Origin: Acidimicrobiaceae bacterium
GTDB taxonomy: Bacteria; Actinomycetota; Acidimicrobiia; Acidimicrobiales; RAAP-2
Assembly (NCBI GenBank): GCA_003142095.1
Contig: PLON01000015.1
Coordinates: 1-33,518, forward strand
DNA: 33,518 nucleotides
Reading direction: 5' to 3'
The notes beneath the pieces were generated by a model. It saw only the letters and a list, made by a program, of their open reading frames with translations. It was not told where the DNA came from and ran no database searches. Position numbers and translations under genes: made by a program. Below are positions 1 through 7,721 of the stretch, piece after piece (the stretch's first letter is position 1; the number at the start of each line of letters is the position of its first letter).

Positions 1-578
1 CATCGAATGCGTCGCCCTACACCTTGCCAGAGTTGCATGAGACTCTGATAGTTATACAGAGCCGTACCTTCGCCATCGGGATAGCCGCCGTCGGGAAGGC
101 GCATGAACGCTACCGTGATGTTGGACTTCGTGGTGAGCGTGTCGAGCACGATCTGACGACTGCCTACCGTGAGCGCAGAGGTCGTCCAATTATTGTCCGC
201 GCCGGCCATCAGGGCGTACGCCGCTTCGATGCCTAACTCACGGTCCCCCCAGTAACTCTCGCCCATCCCGTCGTCGCCCGCGGTGAGATGGACTGTGAGA
301 ACATTGAGGCCGTTTTGGATGTTCTGCAGTAGCGAGGGGCTCTGAAATATTAGGGAGTCGTCCGGGTGGGCCACGATGTACATCGCGTTGGTAGGGTTGG
401 ACAAATTGGCGGAGAGTTCCCTTTCCGTCATTCCCGCTGGTTTCGTCGCCGCGAATGAACTTTTTGCCCGAAGATCGCCCAGGGCAATGGCGCCTGCCAC
501 TACACCCGCACCGGCCAGAACTTGGCGTCGCGGCAGGATCAGAGGCGATATGGGAGACGCTCCTTCATCCGATGCCAC
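1..578 (-). CDS. Tat-exported PIG-L family deacetylase (partial, C-terminus beyond window)
   Basis: The minus strand is open from about 578 to the left edge. A GTG start at 578 is the best guess; no clear ribosome-binding site precedes it. Residues 16-34 look like a twin-arginine signal: Pro-Arg-Arg-Gln-Val-Leu followed by a Gly/Ala/Val-rich hydrophobic stretch. From residue 66 the protein reads MYIVAHPDD, the zinc-binding signature of the PIG-L/MshB deacetylase fold (His71, Asp73, Asp74), followed by HLTAGDDG, the usual second strand-loop of the family. The third zinc ligand would lie beyond the window. Family members remove acetyl groups from N-acetylglucosamine-type substrates; a Tat-exported member would act outside the membrane on glycans. 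The substrate cannot be told from this part. A divergent role such as mycothiol synthesis (MshB) is unlikely because MshB is cytoplasmic. Confidence 0.8.
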   Translation of the reverse strand, partial: MASDEGASPISPLILPRRQVLAGAGVVAGAIALGDLRAKSSFAATKPAGMTERELSANLSNPTNAMYIVAHPDDSLIFQSPSLLQNIQNGLNVLTVHLTAGDDGMGESYWGDRELGIEAAYALMAGADNNWTTSALTVGSRQIVLDTLTTKSNITVAFMRLPDGGYPDGEGTALYNYQSLMQLWQGVGRRIR

Positions 579-685
579 ATGGTCAAATCTGCCCAATTTC
601 GCGTAACGAAACCCACTGAAAGTTGAATTTGAGTGTAGACAAGACCCAAAGGTTTCACAAGTGAAACCTGGGAAAACCCCATATC

Positions 686-853
686 ACTTTCGGGAACAAT
701 CCGGTGGTGCTCGGCCGAGACGGATGCGTAGGTGGGATCACCGATGCGGCGCAGGATGGTCGTGGAACCTTCAATATCACTGGAGAGGAAGGTCAGGGTT
801 TCGATGAGTGAATCGAAGGAGATGTGACCTGGCGCCGAACGGGCCCAACACAA
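686..853 (-). pseudogene. Fragment of a class III adenylate/guanylate cyclase domain
   Basis: Residues 19-56 of this reading frame (start 853) read like the first strand and helix of a class III nucleotide cyclase: TFLSSDIEGSTTILRRIGD, then SAEHHRIVPES. This matches the usual TFLFTDIEGST...LRR.GD...L.EHHRI start of actinobacterial cyclase-domain regulators, with the first metal-binding Asp present. After that the frame loses resemblance, and it runs into the upstream region of the PIG-L gene without the second metal Asp or the transition-state residues. I read it as a decayed N-terminal remnant of about 40 residues. It might still be translated as a short peptide, but no ribosome-binding site is obvious. 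Confidence 0.6.
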
Positions 854-857
854 CCCG

Positions 858-1337
858 CGATGAACGGGGTTTTAATCCCCTATGGGAGGTTAGATAGGGC
901 GAAGATTCCCAGTGTTTTTCAGTGCTTGTCACGCCCCTTTATGAACTCTGCCAGGGCATCAAGCCACCGCACCCACGATCACAGGAGTTTGAACTACAAC
1001 CGCTGTGGGGTGCGAAGGAAATTCGTTAAAAGTCCAATAATTGCAGGGCTTTCCGACTGTCCGCGAACGACCTCGGTTGACCACGAATGCACCGTGTGAA
1101 ACACCCATTGACGCCCACGTAACGCCCATTGACGCCAAAAAAGAGGCGCACCGGCACTGTTGAAGGAGCAATCATTGAATAGCGTCAGTATCGATTCGGC
1201 GACGGCGTCGCAAAGTGCGGACCCGTCTAACCGCGGAATTGTCGCCCCGTCGACCAACGACGAACCGATGTCTAAAACTCTTGCTGGAGCCTTGGACTGG
1301 AAAACGCTTATTCCAACTGTTCTTTGTATGACAAATC
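858..1337. other. Intergenic stretch without a recognisable gene
   Basis: No frame on either strand gives a recognisable protein here, and the open frames have mixed codon use. The only structure seen is a 12-base direct repeat (CCCATTGACGCC) at 1104-1115 and 1125-1136, 21 bases apart, that is about two helical turns. A weak open frame at 1160-1357 follows a GAAGGAG-like sequence but resembles nothing known, so I do not call it. Confidence 0.5.
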
Positions 1338-1350
1338 GTGATACAATCAC
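1338..1350 (+). promoter_or_regulatory. Putative operator and -10 box of the first toxin-antitoxin operon
   Basis: A perfect inverted repeat GTGAT-ACA-ATCAC ends three bases before the antitoxin ATG. It overlaps TACAAT (1342-1347), a good -10 hexamer. A -10 box here would place the transcript start at or next to the ATG at 1354, and no Shine-Dalgarno sequence lies between, so the antitoxin mRNA is probably leaderless. Ribbon-helix-helix antitoxins typically repress their own promoter through such short palindromes. The assignment is inferred from position and symmetry only. Confidence 0.55.
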
Positions 1351-1353
1351 CGT

Positions 1354-1593
1354 ATGACAACTGCCGTCTCCGTCCGACTCGATGAAGAGACCACCCGTGC
1401 ATTGGCGTTACTTGAAGCTTCTGGTCTCAGTCGGTCCGAGGCCATTCGCGATGCCATTTTGAGTGCGGCCGCGAGTCTCCGACGTCGTCAGGCACTGCGC
1501 GAGGAAGTAGTGGCTCTCGAGGCTGATGAGGATGATCGTCGCGAAATGCTCGAAGTCGCTGCCTTCATGGAGGCACTTCGTGCAGAGGGGTGA
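1354..1593 (+). CDS. Ribbon-helix-helix antitoxin (CopG/MazE-like)
   Basis: A 79-residue protein. Residues 1-45 form a typical RHH DNA-binding domain: strand TTAVSVRLDEE, helix TRALALLEASG, turn LSRSEAIRDAILSAA. The acidic, helical C-terminal part (LREEVVALEADEDDRREM) would wrap the toxin. It overlaps the MazF-type toxin gene by 14 bases, the normal translationally coupled order for type II modules. The start codon follows the predicted -10 box directly. The expected role is to neutralise the toxin and autorepress the operon; this is family knowledge, not shown here. Confidence 0.85.
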   Translation: MTTAVSVRLDEETTRALALLEASGLSRSEAIRDAILSAAASLRRRQALREEVVALEADEDDRREMLEVAAFMEALRAEG

Positions 1594-1897
1594 CGTTGTC
1601 GAGCTTCGTCTCCCTAAGGGTGTAGGCCACGAGCAACGAGGTCGGCGATTTGGAGTTGTGGTGCAATCCGATGCCCTGTTGCCTCGATCAGTTGTCTTGA
1701 TTGCACCTACATCAACAAGTGCGAAGGCCTCCACGTTTCGACCTGAAGTAGAAATCCTTGGAGAGAGAACTAAAATTTTAGTAGAACAGATCGCGGCGCT
1801 CGACATCGGCCGATTGGGAGAAACCATCACCCGACTTCATGGTGAGGCAATGTGGAATGTTGACGATGCTTTAAGCACGGTGCTCGGCTTGAATTAG
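1580..1897 (+). CDS. mazF: MazF/PemK-type endoribonuclease toxin
   Basis: The chosen GTG start at 1580 gives a protein of 105 residues with the family's usual beginning, VQRGDVVELRLPKGVGHEQRGRR. It is preceded at 5-6 bases by GGAGG (1569-1573) inside the antitoxin gene. A longer frame from 1526 would overlap the antitoxin much more and adds no homologous sequence. The order strand RGDVV, G-x-E-x-x-GRRFGVVV, then VVLIAPTSTSAKA and a conserved ...EQIAALDIGRLG segment is that of MazF/PemK toxins, which cut mRNA at short motifs. The usual KxRP is replaced by RGRR. Toxin and antitoxin form one operon. Cleavage specificity cannot be predicted. Confidence 0.85.
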   Translation: MQRGDVVELRLPKGVGHEQRGRRFGVVVQSDALLPRSVVLIAPTSTSAKASTFRPEVEILGERTKILVEQIAALDIGRLGETITRLHGEAMWNVDDALSTVLGLN

Positions 1898-1911
1898 CCG
1901 TGTTCTTCGGC

Positions 1912-2031
1912 ATGTCCGACGTTCCCGACCTCGACCTACGGAAGATCCGCGAGTACGTAGGGGCCCGCGTCGTTCCATCTGAATTTCAGGGGGCGCGCAA
2001 CAAAACTCAAAGTCGGGGTCTGTCCAAATAA
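1912..2031 (+). pseudogene. N-terminal shard of a DUF3024 gene
   Basis: A 39-codon frame begins MSDVPDLDLRKIREYVGARV and continues VPSEFQ, which matches the start of DUF3024 proteins (LD..RI...C..RVPPEFR-type). It then changes to an unrelated low-information tail ending at a TAA at 2029-2031. Full DUF3024 proteins are a little over 100 residues, so about three quarters are missing. It directly follows the toxin gene. A C-terminal shard of the same family lies at 8683-8874 on the same strand. The function of the family is unknown to me. Confidence 0.55.
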
Positions 2032-2196
2032 TAAATGGACTTTCTACCATAACTGTTACCTCGAGTTCACTTTCAAACCGATGATAAGTTGACGCTTAAG
2101 GCATTTTTATCCTTTTGGAACTGCGCAAACAGTCTGAAAAATTCAAACTGTTACGTTCGATCATCGGAGCGCTTCGTGCTCTGGGGGGCGGTTGAA
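2032..2196. other. Upstream region of the Liv-type transporter operon
   Basis: This 165-base stretch is noticeably more AT-rich than the genes around it and must hold the promoter of the ABC operon. An open frame continues upstream from the binding-protein gene to a TTG at 2089, but the residues before 2197 do not look like a signal peptide. I see no convincing spaced -35/-10 pair or palindrome. Confidence 0.4.
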
Positions 2197-3489
2197 ATGA
2201 GACTTATTTCCAAGAAAGTTGGCGTTGGACTTACGGCGTTGAGTTTTAGTATCGGAGGCTTTGCGGTATTTGGTTCGGGCCCGGCGACGGGGGCGACCTC
2301 GAAGACTTCAAGCGCCGGTGACACGATTACCGTCGGCACGCTGTACGCGAGCACCGGCGCTTACGCGACATCCTCTCTGCCCGAATACGCGGGGCTCAAG
2401 TTTTGGGCGAAGCAGGTCAACGCCCAGGGTGGCATGTACGTAGCTCCCCTCAAGAAGAAGGAGAAGGTGAAGATCGTCTCCTACAACGACCAGAGCGACC
2501 CGGCGACTGCCACGACCCTCTACGACGAACTGCTCACACAGGACAAGGTGAACGTTTTGGTCGCGGACTTCGGTTCGGTCCTCACGGCTCCGGCGATCAC
2601 GATCGCGAAGGACCAGAAACATCTGTTGTTCGACGTGACGGGATCGGGCACGTCATTCTTCAGCAGTGGCGCGAACCCGTACGTGGTGCTCACCTCACTG
2701 CCGGTTTCGGCCGTGTGGCCGAAGCCAGTGGCCGCACTTCTGACCAAACTCAAGACGAAGCGAGTCGCGATTCTCTACTGTCAGAACGACTTCGATCAGG
2801 CCCAAGCCACCGCGATCAAGGGATTTCTCGCCAAGAGTGGAATAACGCCCGTGTACTTCCAGGGCGTACCTACGACCCAGACCGACTACAGCACCTTGGT
2901 CCAAGCGATTAAGGCCACGAACCCCGACGCCGTGCTCGAGCTCGGCTACCCGAACAACGACATCGCCTTCTTGAACGAACTCAAGGATACGAACTTGCAC
3001 TTCAAGTTCGTGCTCACACCGTTCTTCGGCCAGCTGCCGTCACTGTTCGCCCAGGACGTTGGTGCCAAGGCGTTGGATTACACCTACACCTACGCCGTCC
3101 CACCAACCCTTACCATCAACACCGTCAACATGGGCCTGGGCCTGACTGACTTCGTCAAGGCCTTCGCACCGGGCAACGCTTCATCGGTGAACTTCCTCGA
3201 CGTCGCTGGCTACAACGCCGGCCTCGCCGTCCAGGCCGCTTTTGACCACGCCACGTCCATGTCCCAGCTCGGCATCCGCGCCGGGATCAGTGCGGTCAGC
3301 GGGAAGCTGCAGACGCTCGAGGGTACGTTCAAGGTCGACAAAACCGGTGAGCAGATCGGTGAGTTGTTGCCGGTTTCCCAGGCCTTCCCTTCGGGTAAGA
3401 GCTTTGCGCTCAAGATCGTGTACCCCGCGATCCCGAGCCAGGTGGCGATGGTGAACGCGACGCCGAGGTACCCAGCGCCAACTGGCTAG
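2197..3489 (+). CDS. livK: ABC transporter substrate-binding protein, branched-chain amino acid (LivK) type
   Basis: 430 residues from the ATG at 2197, chosen because it is followed directly by an export signal: basic MRLISKK, a hydrophobic stretch, then an Ala/Thr-rich cleavage region near residues 28-35. The mature part starts with ITVGTLYASTGAYA, the first strand of type I periplasmic-binding proteins, and has later family segments such as VNVLVADFGSVLTAPAITIAKD and VAILYCQNDFDQAQA. There is no lipobox cysteine, so membrane anchoring is not apparent. It lies 15 bases before the first permease gene, as expected for a high-affinity uptake system. Proteins of this fold bind branched-chain amino acids, but also amides, urea or aromatic acids, so the substrate is open. 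Confidence 0.9.
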   Translation: MRLISKKVGVGLTALSFSIGGFAVFGSGPATGATSKTSSAGDTITVGTLYASTGAYATSSLPEYAGLKFWAKQVNAQGGMYVAPLKKKEKVKIVSYNDQSDPATATTLYDELLTQDKVNVLVADFGSVLTAPAITIAKDQKHLLFDVTGSGTSFFSSGANPYVVLTSLPVSAVWPKPVAALLTKLKTKRVAILYCQNDFDQAQATAIKGFLAKSGITPVYFQGVPTTQTDYSTLVQAIKATNPDAVLELGYPNNDIAFLNELKDTNLHFKFVLTPFFGQLPSLFAQDVGAKALDYTYTYAVPPTLTINTVNMGLGLTDFVKAFAPGNASSVNFLDVAGYNAGLAVQAAFDHATSMSQLGIRAGISAVSGKLQTLEGTFKVDKTGEQIGELLPVSQAFPSGKSFALKIVYPAIPSQVAMVNATPRYPAPTG

Positions 3490-3504
3490 GTTTAGTCGAA
3501 CGCC

Positions 3505-4377
3505 ATGCAGTTACTTGAGTACGCGCTAGTCAACGGGATTCTCTTCGGGCTGTTTTACGGGTTCATTGGTATCGGACTGAACCTGCTATTCGGAGTGATG
3601 CGACTGGTGAACCTGGCCCACGGTGACTTCGTGGTCTTCGGTGGCTACCTGGCCTACTCGCTCGTGACCGTCTTCCATGTCGGTTCGCTTTGGGCGATAC
3701 CACTGTCGATCCCTTTGGCACTCCTGTTGGGGTTTGTGCTCTACCAGGTGACGGTTCCCCGTCTCAAGCGCTCACCAGATACCGAGACGGCGTCGCTCAT
3801 CGCGTTCTTTGGTGTCTCTCAGGTGCTCCAGGCGGTGGCCACGATGATCTACGGCGCCAATCAAATAACGCTCCCTTCGCTCGGTGGTCCGATCAGCATC
3901 TTCGGCCAGTCCTACCCATCGAGCGTGGTCATTTCTGCCAGCCTGTCCGTTCCGGCCCTCGGCGTCCTTTACCTCTATCTCTACCGGACAAGGCTCGGGC
4001 TCGCGACCCGAGCCGTCATGGCCGATGAGCAAGAAGCGATCGCTTCAGGTGTGCGGGTGCGTCTGGTCGCGACGTCGGCCTTCATGATCGGCATTGCCTT
4101 CGCCGCAGCCGCGGGAACACTCAGCGTCTTCATGCTCGGCGGGATCAACCCGACGTCAGGCAGCGCTCTCACCGTAACCGCCTTCACGGTCATTATCATC
4201 GGTTCGCTCGGCAACCCCCTCGGCACCATCGTCGGCGGTCTGCTGGTCGGGCTCGCCTCGAGCTTGACCCAGGCCTACGCGACCGAATGGACGGGAATGA
4301 TTCCCTATGCCTTGCTGTTGGCGGTCGTGCTGTTGAGGCCGAGCGGGCTATTCGGAAGAAAGGTTCGCAGTGTCTAA
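3505..4377 (+). CDS. livH: Branched-chain amino acid ABC transporter permease, LivH type
   Basis: 290 residues, highly hydrophobic with about eight membrane segments. The N-terminal GILFGLFYGFIGIGLNLLFGVMRLVNLAHGDFVVFGGYL is a hallmark of LivH permeases (shown here in part by GVMRLVNLAHGDF). The cytoplasmic coupling loop is seen around residue 170 (TRAVMADEQEAIASGV). The next gene, livM, begins 8 bases before this one ends, so translation is coupled. With LivM it would form the membrane channel of the importer. Confidence 0.93.
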   Translation: MQLLEYALVNGILFGLFYGFIGIGLNLLFGVMRLVNLAHGDFVVFGGYLAYSLVTVFHVGSLWAIPLSIPLALLLGFVLYQVTVPRLKRSPDTETASLIAFFGVSQVLQAVATMIYGANQITLPSLGGPISIFGQSYPSSVVISASLSVPALGVLYLYLYRTRLGLATRAVMADEQEAIASGVRVRLVATSAFMIGIAFAAAAGTLSVFMLGGINPTSGSALTVTAFTVIIIGSLGNPLGTIVGGLLVGLASSLTQAYATEWTGMIPYALLLAVVLLRPSGLFGRKVRSV

Positions 4378-5533
4378 GAATCCCTTGAGTTCGCCAGCAC
4401 CGCGCGGTGGTCTAGACGCGAAGTCACGCGAGGCGCGAGGCGCGCGAGCGGCACCGACTCGAATCTGGGGGCTGCCCGTTCGCTGGGGCCGCTGGGCGCG
4501 TCGGATTGTGCCGGTGGTGGTGACTCCCGTGGTGCTGGGTTTCGCCCCGCACATCTACGACAACCTGGCCTTTCTCACCACCATGATCGTGTACGTGGTG
4601 CTCGCCGAGGGGGTGAACCTGCTCTACGGCTTTACCGGCTACTTACCATTCGGGTACGTCGGATTCTTCGGCGCCGGGGCGTATGGCGCTGCGCTCTCGT
4701 TGACCTACTGGCACGTGCCCGGGATCGCCGCGCTGCTGATCGGTGGACTCGCCGCGGCCCTCATCGGGCTGGTGCTCTCGCCCCTGCTACGGCTATCAGG
4801 GGCGTACTTCGCGCTGGCCACGCTCGCGGCCTCGCAAGTTCTCTACTACATCATCGCCAATGAACCGTGGACCTTCGGCGAGACCGGTACGTCGCTACCC
4901 GAAGTCTTCAGCCCTAACCAGATCTACCTCATCGCCTTGGCGATCATGACGATCGCCATCGCCCTCACGGTCTTCGTCAAAGAGTCACGTTTCGGACTCT
5001 CGCTGAGGGCGATTCGCTCGGACCCGGTGAGCGCCTCGATGGCGGGCATCAACGTCGTGAGGACCCGGAGTGTGGCTTGGTTCATCAGTGCCGCACTGGC
5101 CGGGCTGGCCGGCGCCATCTGGGCCATCATGACCGCGGCCTTCTACGCCGAGAGTCCCTTCGCCCTGACCATCAGCGTCTACGCGATTGTCTTCGCCCTC
5201 TTTGGCGGAGTGCGCACCGTACTCGGGCCGGTGGTGGGTGCGGTGGTGCTCTACTCCTTGTACCAGTACATCGGGATCTCGAACCCCCAGTACTTCGAAC
5301 TCGTCTACGGAGTTCTGATAGTGGCACTCATACTTTTTCTTCCCGGTGGACTCAGTTCGCTCGTTGGCCATCCGGGGAACAGGCCAAAGTGGTGGAAATC
5401 CATCACCCCGCGGGCCTCGCTCGCGCCGGTCGCTTCGACTCCCGCGGTACTGACACCAGCGCGTGAAACCGACCAAGACCCGAGTGGTGGAATATCGCGT
5501 CGCGATGGAACTAAGGACGATGATGCAAGCTAG
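4370..5533 (+). CDS. livM: Branched-chain amino acid ABC transporter permease, LivM type
   Basis: 387 residues from a GTG at 4370 overlapping livH. A basic, Arg/Ala-rich cytoplasmic extension of about 45 residues precedes the first membrane segment. The LivM signature follows: NLLYGFTGYLPFGYVGFFGAGAYGAA, and the coupling loop SRFGLSLRAIRSDPVSASMAGIN near residue 210. The C-terminal tail of about 60 residues is Pro/Ser/Thr-rich and hydrophilic, with no family resemblance. It pairs with LivH in the permease heterodimer. The extended tail overlaps the start of the ATPase gene, so the exact junction of the two frames is uncertain. Confidence 0.92.
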   Translation: MSKNPLSSPAPRGGLDAKSREARGARAAPTRIWGLPVRWGRWARRIVPVVVTPVVLGFAPHIYDNLAFLTTMIVYVVLAEGVNLLYGFTGYLPFGYVGFFGAGAYGAALSLTYWHVPGIAALLIGGLAAALIGLVLSPLLRLSGAYFALATLAASQVLYYIIANEPWTFGETGTSLPEVFSPNQIYLIALAIMTIAIALTVFVKESRFGLSLRAIRSDPVSASMAGINVVRTRSVAWFISAALAGLAGAIWAIMTAAFYAESPFALTISVYAIVFALFGGVRTVLGPVVGAVVLYSLYQYIGISNPQYFELVYGVLIVALILFLPGGLSSLVGHPGNRPKWWKSITPRASLAPVASTPAVLTPARETDQDPSGGISRRDGTKDDDAS

Positions 5534-6362
5534 CAAGAGGCCGTTGTCGATCGCGAAGAGATTCCTGCACCGCCAAGGTGACGACGCGCCGTCGAGGCGG
5601 TCGGTGCCCGATGCCTCAAGCGCGTCAGTCGCGCCCCACTTGGAGTCCAACGAAACAGATATCCCGATTCTTCAGGTGAGGGGACTTTCCAAGTCCTTCG
5701 CAGGTTTCCCGGCCGTCGCGGGAGTAAATCTGGACGCCTTCGCCGGCCGGGCAGTCGGCCTCATGGGACCCAACGGCTCCGGCAAGACCACCCTCATCAA
5801 CGTGATATCTGGCGTCTACAAGCCCAGCGGTGGCACCGTCACGCTGCGCGGACACGATGTGGCCGGCAAACCCTCGCACCGCTTATGTCGGCTCGGTCTG
5901 AATCGAACATTCCAAGTTCCTCACCCGCTCGGGGACCTCACGGTAGGGGACAACGTGGCTATCGTGCGGAGCCGCATTCACGAAGACCACGTAATCTTCG
6001 ACGGCGATCCGCTCGAGTTTGTCGGACTGGCCGGGGCCACGAACTATCTGGCGTCAACCCTGACGAGCAGCGAGCAAAAACTGCTTGATCTCGCGCGGGC
6101 GTTGGCCGCGGGTCCGGACGTGCTGCTCATCGACGAACTCGGCGCCGGTCTCAGTGCCCGCGAACTCGAGGAGGTTGCGGGTCTGTTGCGACAGCTGAAG
6201 GACGCGGGCCTAGCCCTGATCATTGTCGAACACCTGATGGACTTCTTAGAGCAAATTGTGGACACAGTTGTCGTCATGGAAGCCGGAGCATCAATCTTTC
6301 GCGGGACGCTGCGCGCCGCGATTGCCGACCGTCGAGTCATCGACATTTACTTGGGAGAGTAA
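5523..6362 (+). CDS. livG: Branched-chain amino acid ABC transporter ATP-binding protein, LivG type
   Basis: The ABC domain starts at the ILQVRGLSKSFAGFPAV segment. Walker A is GPNGSGKTT, with NRTFQVPHPL as the Q-loop region, Walker B VLLIDELGAGL and the switch HLM. The family's LSGGQ is degenerate: the sequence reads LTSSEQKLLDLARAL. I chose the ATG at 5523 because AAGGA (5513-5517) lies five bases upstream; it overlaps livM by 11 bases. GTG 5463 or ATG 5505 are possible longer starts. About 45 residues before the ABC domain have no known counterpart. It should power transport together with LivF. Confidence 0.9.
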   Translation: MQASKRPLSIAKRFLHRQGDDAPSRRSVPDASSASVAPHLESNETDIPILQVRGLSKSFAGFPAVAGVNLDAFAGRAVGLMGPNGSGKTTLINVISGVYKPSGGTVTLRGHDVAGKPSHRLCRLGLNRTFQVPHPLGDLTVGDNVAIVRSRIHEDHVIFDGDPLEFVGLAGATNYLASTLTSSEQKLLDLARALAAGPDVLLIDELGAGLSARELEEVAGLLRQLKDAGLALIIVEHLMDFLEQIVDTVVVMEAGASIFRGTLRAAIADRRVIDIYLGE

Positions 6363-6364
6363 CG

Positions 6365-7138
6365 ATGACCGAACCACACTTCTTCGAGGCACATCACATA
6401 AGTTCCGGCTACGGTACGACTCAGGTTCTGTGGGACGTCGACCTAGAAGTCTCGGAAGGATCGACAGTGGCACTACTTGGCGCGAACGGAGCGGGCAAGA
6501 GCACACTGCTTCGTGCCCTGATGGGGCTGATCCCGCTTTGGGAGGGCCAGGTCAGTTTCTGCGGTGAGCGGATCGATCGCTGGGATTCCAACCAGCGGGT
6601 TCGAGCATCGATTTCTTACATGAGCGAAATAGGGATCTTCCCACAGCTGAATGTTGAGGACAATCTGCGTGTTGGCGGGACCGGTCTTTCATCACGAGAT
6701 CTTAAGCTCGCTCTGAAACAGACTTGGGAGGAGTTCCCGATGTTCACCCAACGGCGCCACTTGCCAGCGGGCAGTCTTTCGGGCGGGCAGCGAAAACTAC
6801 TCGGCCTCGCCAAGGCGCTGATCAGCCGGCCCCGTCTGCTCATTTTGGACGAGCCGTCGTCGGGACTCTCACCTCTGTTGGTGAGGGAAATGATTGAGAT
6901 GCTCGCCCTGGTGCGTGAGCGCCACGCGGTAACGATTCTTCTCGCCGAGCAGAACGCCAAGGTTCTCGACCTTGCCGACCGGGTCGCCATTCTGAACGGG
7001 GGAGCGAAGGGCTTTGACGGACCAATCGACGAGTTTCGAGCCCAGACCGACATCGCGGCGCAGTTCTTTGGACTTTCTAAGAGCCCTACGGGCTCCGATC
7101 AGATGAACCTTCTCGGGCCGGAGGACCAACAGTCCTAG
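6365..7138 (+). CDS. livF: Branched-chain amino acid ABC transporter ATP-binding protein, LivF type
   Basis: 257 residues. The ATG at 6365 lies two bases after the livG stop and is preceded by GGAGAG, which overlaps that stop. Motifs in order: GYGTTQVLWDVDLEV, Walker A GANGAGKST, Q-loop ISYMSEIGIFPQLNVEDNL, signature LSGGQRK, Walker B LLILDEPSSGL, switch region LLAEQN. In LivF proteins the switch is usually EQN rather than EH, as here. It closes the five-gene operon. The C-terminal 25 residues are polar and family-unspecific. Confidence 0.93.
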   Translation: MTEPHFFEAHHISSGYGTTQVLWDVDLEVSEGSTVALLGANGAGKSTLLRALMGLIPLWEGQVSFCGERIDRWDSNQRVRASISYMSEIGIFPQLNVEDNLRVGGTGLSSRDLKLALKQTWEEFPMFTQRRHLPAGSLSGGQRKLLGLAKALISRPRLLILDEPSSGLSPLLVREMIEMLALVRERHAVTILLAEQNAKVLDLADRVAILNGGAKGFDGPIDEFRAQTDIAAQFFGLSKSPTGSDQMNLLGPEDQQS

Positions 7139-7176
7139 AGCGAACGAGGACGTACGTCTTGTCCTTCCTGTTCCGT

Positions 7177-7205
7177 ACGAATATGTCCTTCTAGCGGATA
7201 TTCGT
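7177..7205 (+). terminator. Inverted repeat after the liv operon, possible weak terminator
   Basis: An 8-base perfect inverted repeat ACGAATAT / ATATTCGT with a 13-base loop lies 38 bases after the livF stop and is followed by a short T-containing stretch. The stem is AT-rich, so as an intrinsic terminator it is weak; it could equally be a protein-binding site. The same core (CGAATAT) recurs as a palindrome at 10226-10235. Confidence 0.35.
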
Positions 7206-7373
7206 TTGTGGAGCCACGGTTACGTCATCCGAACACCCTGGCTTTCCAACTTCCCACCGTATTTAGGCACCTCGCGGGTACTACCAAAACTTCTCAGGGT
7301 GTGCTCGATATTTTTCTGACGGCCGGCTCGCCGTCAGTACCGTCCGAGGGCGAGATAAACCAATCGTGGCCTA

Positions 7374-7721
7374 TTACAGAGCTAAATGTAAGCGAAGTGC
7401 CTCGTCGAGCTCCACGAGAGAATCACTCGATACAACGCCCACTCGACCTCCCACTCGCTCGACCGATATAGATCGAATCTGTTCTGCCTGAGCTTTTGAA
7501 TCACGATCTAATCCACTCTCGCTTGCGTGCAGCAAGACCTGAAATGGATAGATGCTCTCAACATTTGACGTAATCGGAACCACCGTGATGACACCACGGC
7601 CGAGACGCTCTGCTGAAATATTCGCCCCGTCATTGCTCACTATTACGGCCGGCCGACGTTTGTTCGCCTCGGAGCCACGAGCGGGTTCGAGATCAACCAG
7701 GCAAATCTCACCTCGACGCAT
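7374..7721 (-). CDS. mazF: MazF/PemK-type endoribonuclease toxin (second module)
   Basis: 115 residues, the usual MazF length. It has the canonical start MRRGEICLVDLEPARGSEANKRRPAVIVSND, with the catalytic-loop Arg in KRRP and a GSE...K motif, followed by VITVVPITSNVESIYPFQVLL and the C-terminal AEQIRSISVERVG. This is a better match to the MazF consensus than the toxin at 1580, so the two modules are not recent copies of each other. Its ATG shares one base with the antitoxin stop (TAATG), showing translational coupling. It points toward the liv operon, with 235 bases between the two stops. Confidence 0.92.
   Translation of the reverse strand: MRRGEICLVDLEPARGSEANKRRPAVIVSNDGANISAERLGRGVITVVPITSNVESIYPFQVLLHASESGLDRDSKAQAEQIRSISVERVGGRVGVVSSDSLVELDEALRLHLAL

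Noticed and set aside
539-853. Whole 104-codon minus-strand frame as a gene
   Set aside because: Only its middle resembles a cyclase; the last third is antisense-neighbouring, unstructured sequence over the PIG-L upstream region.
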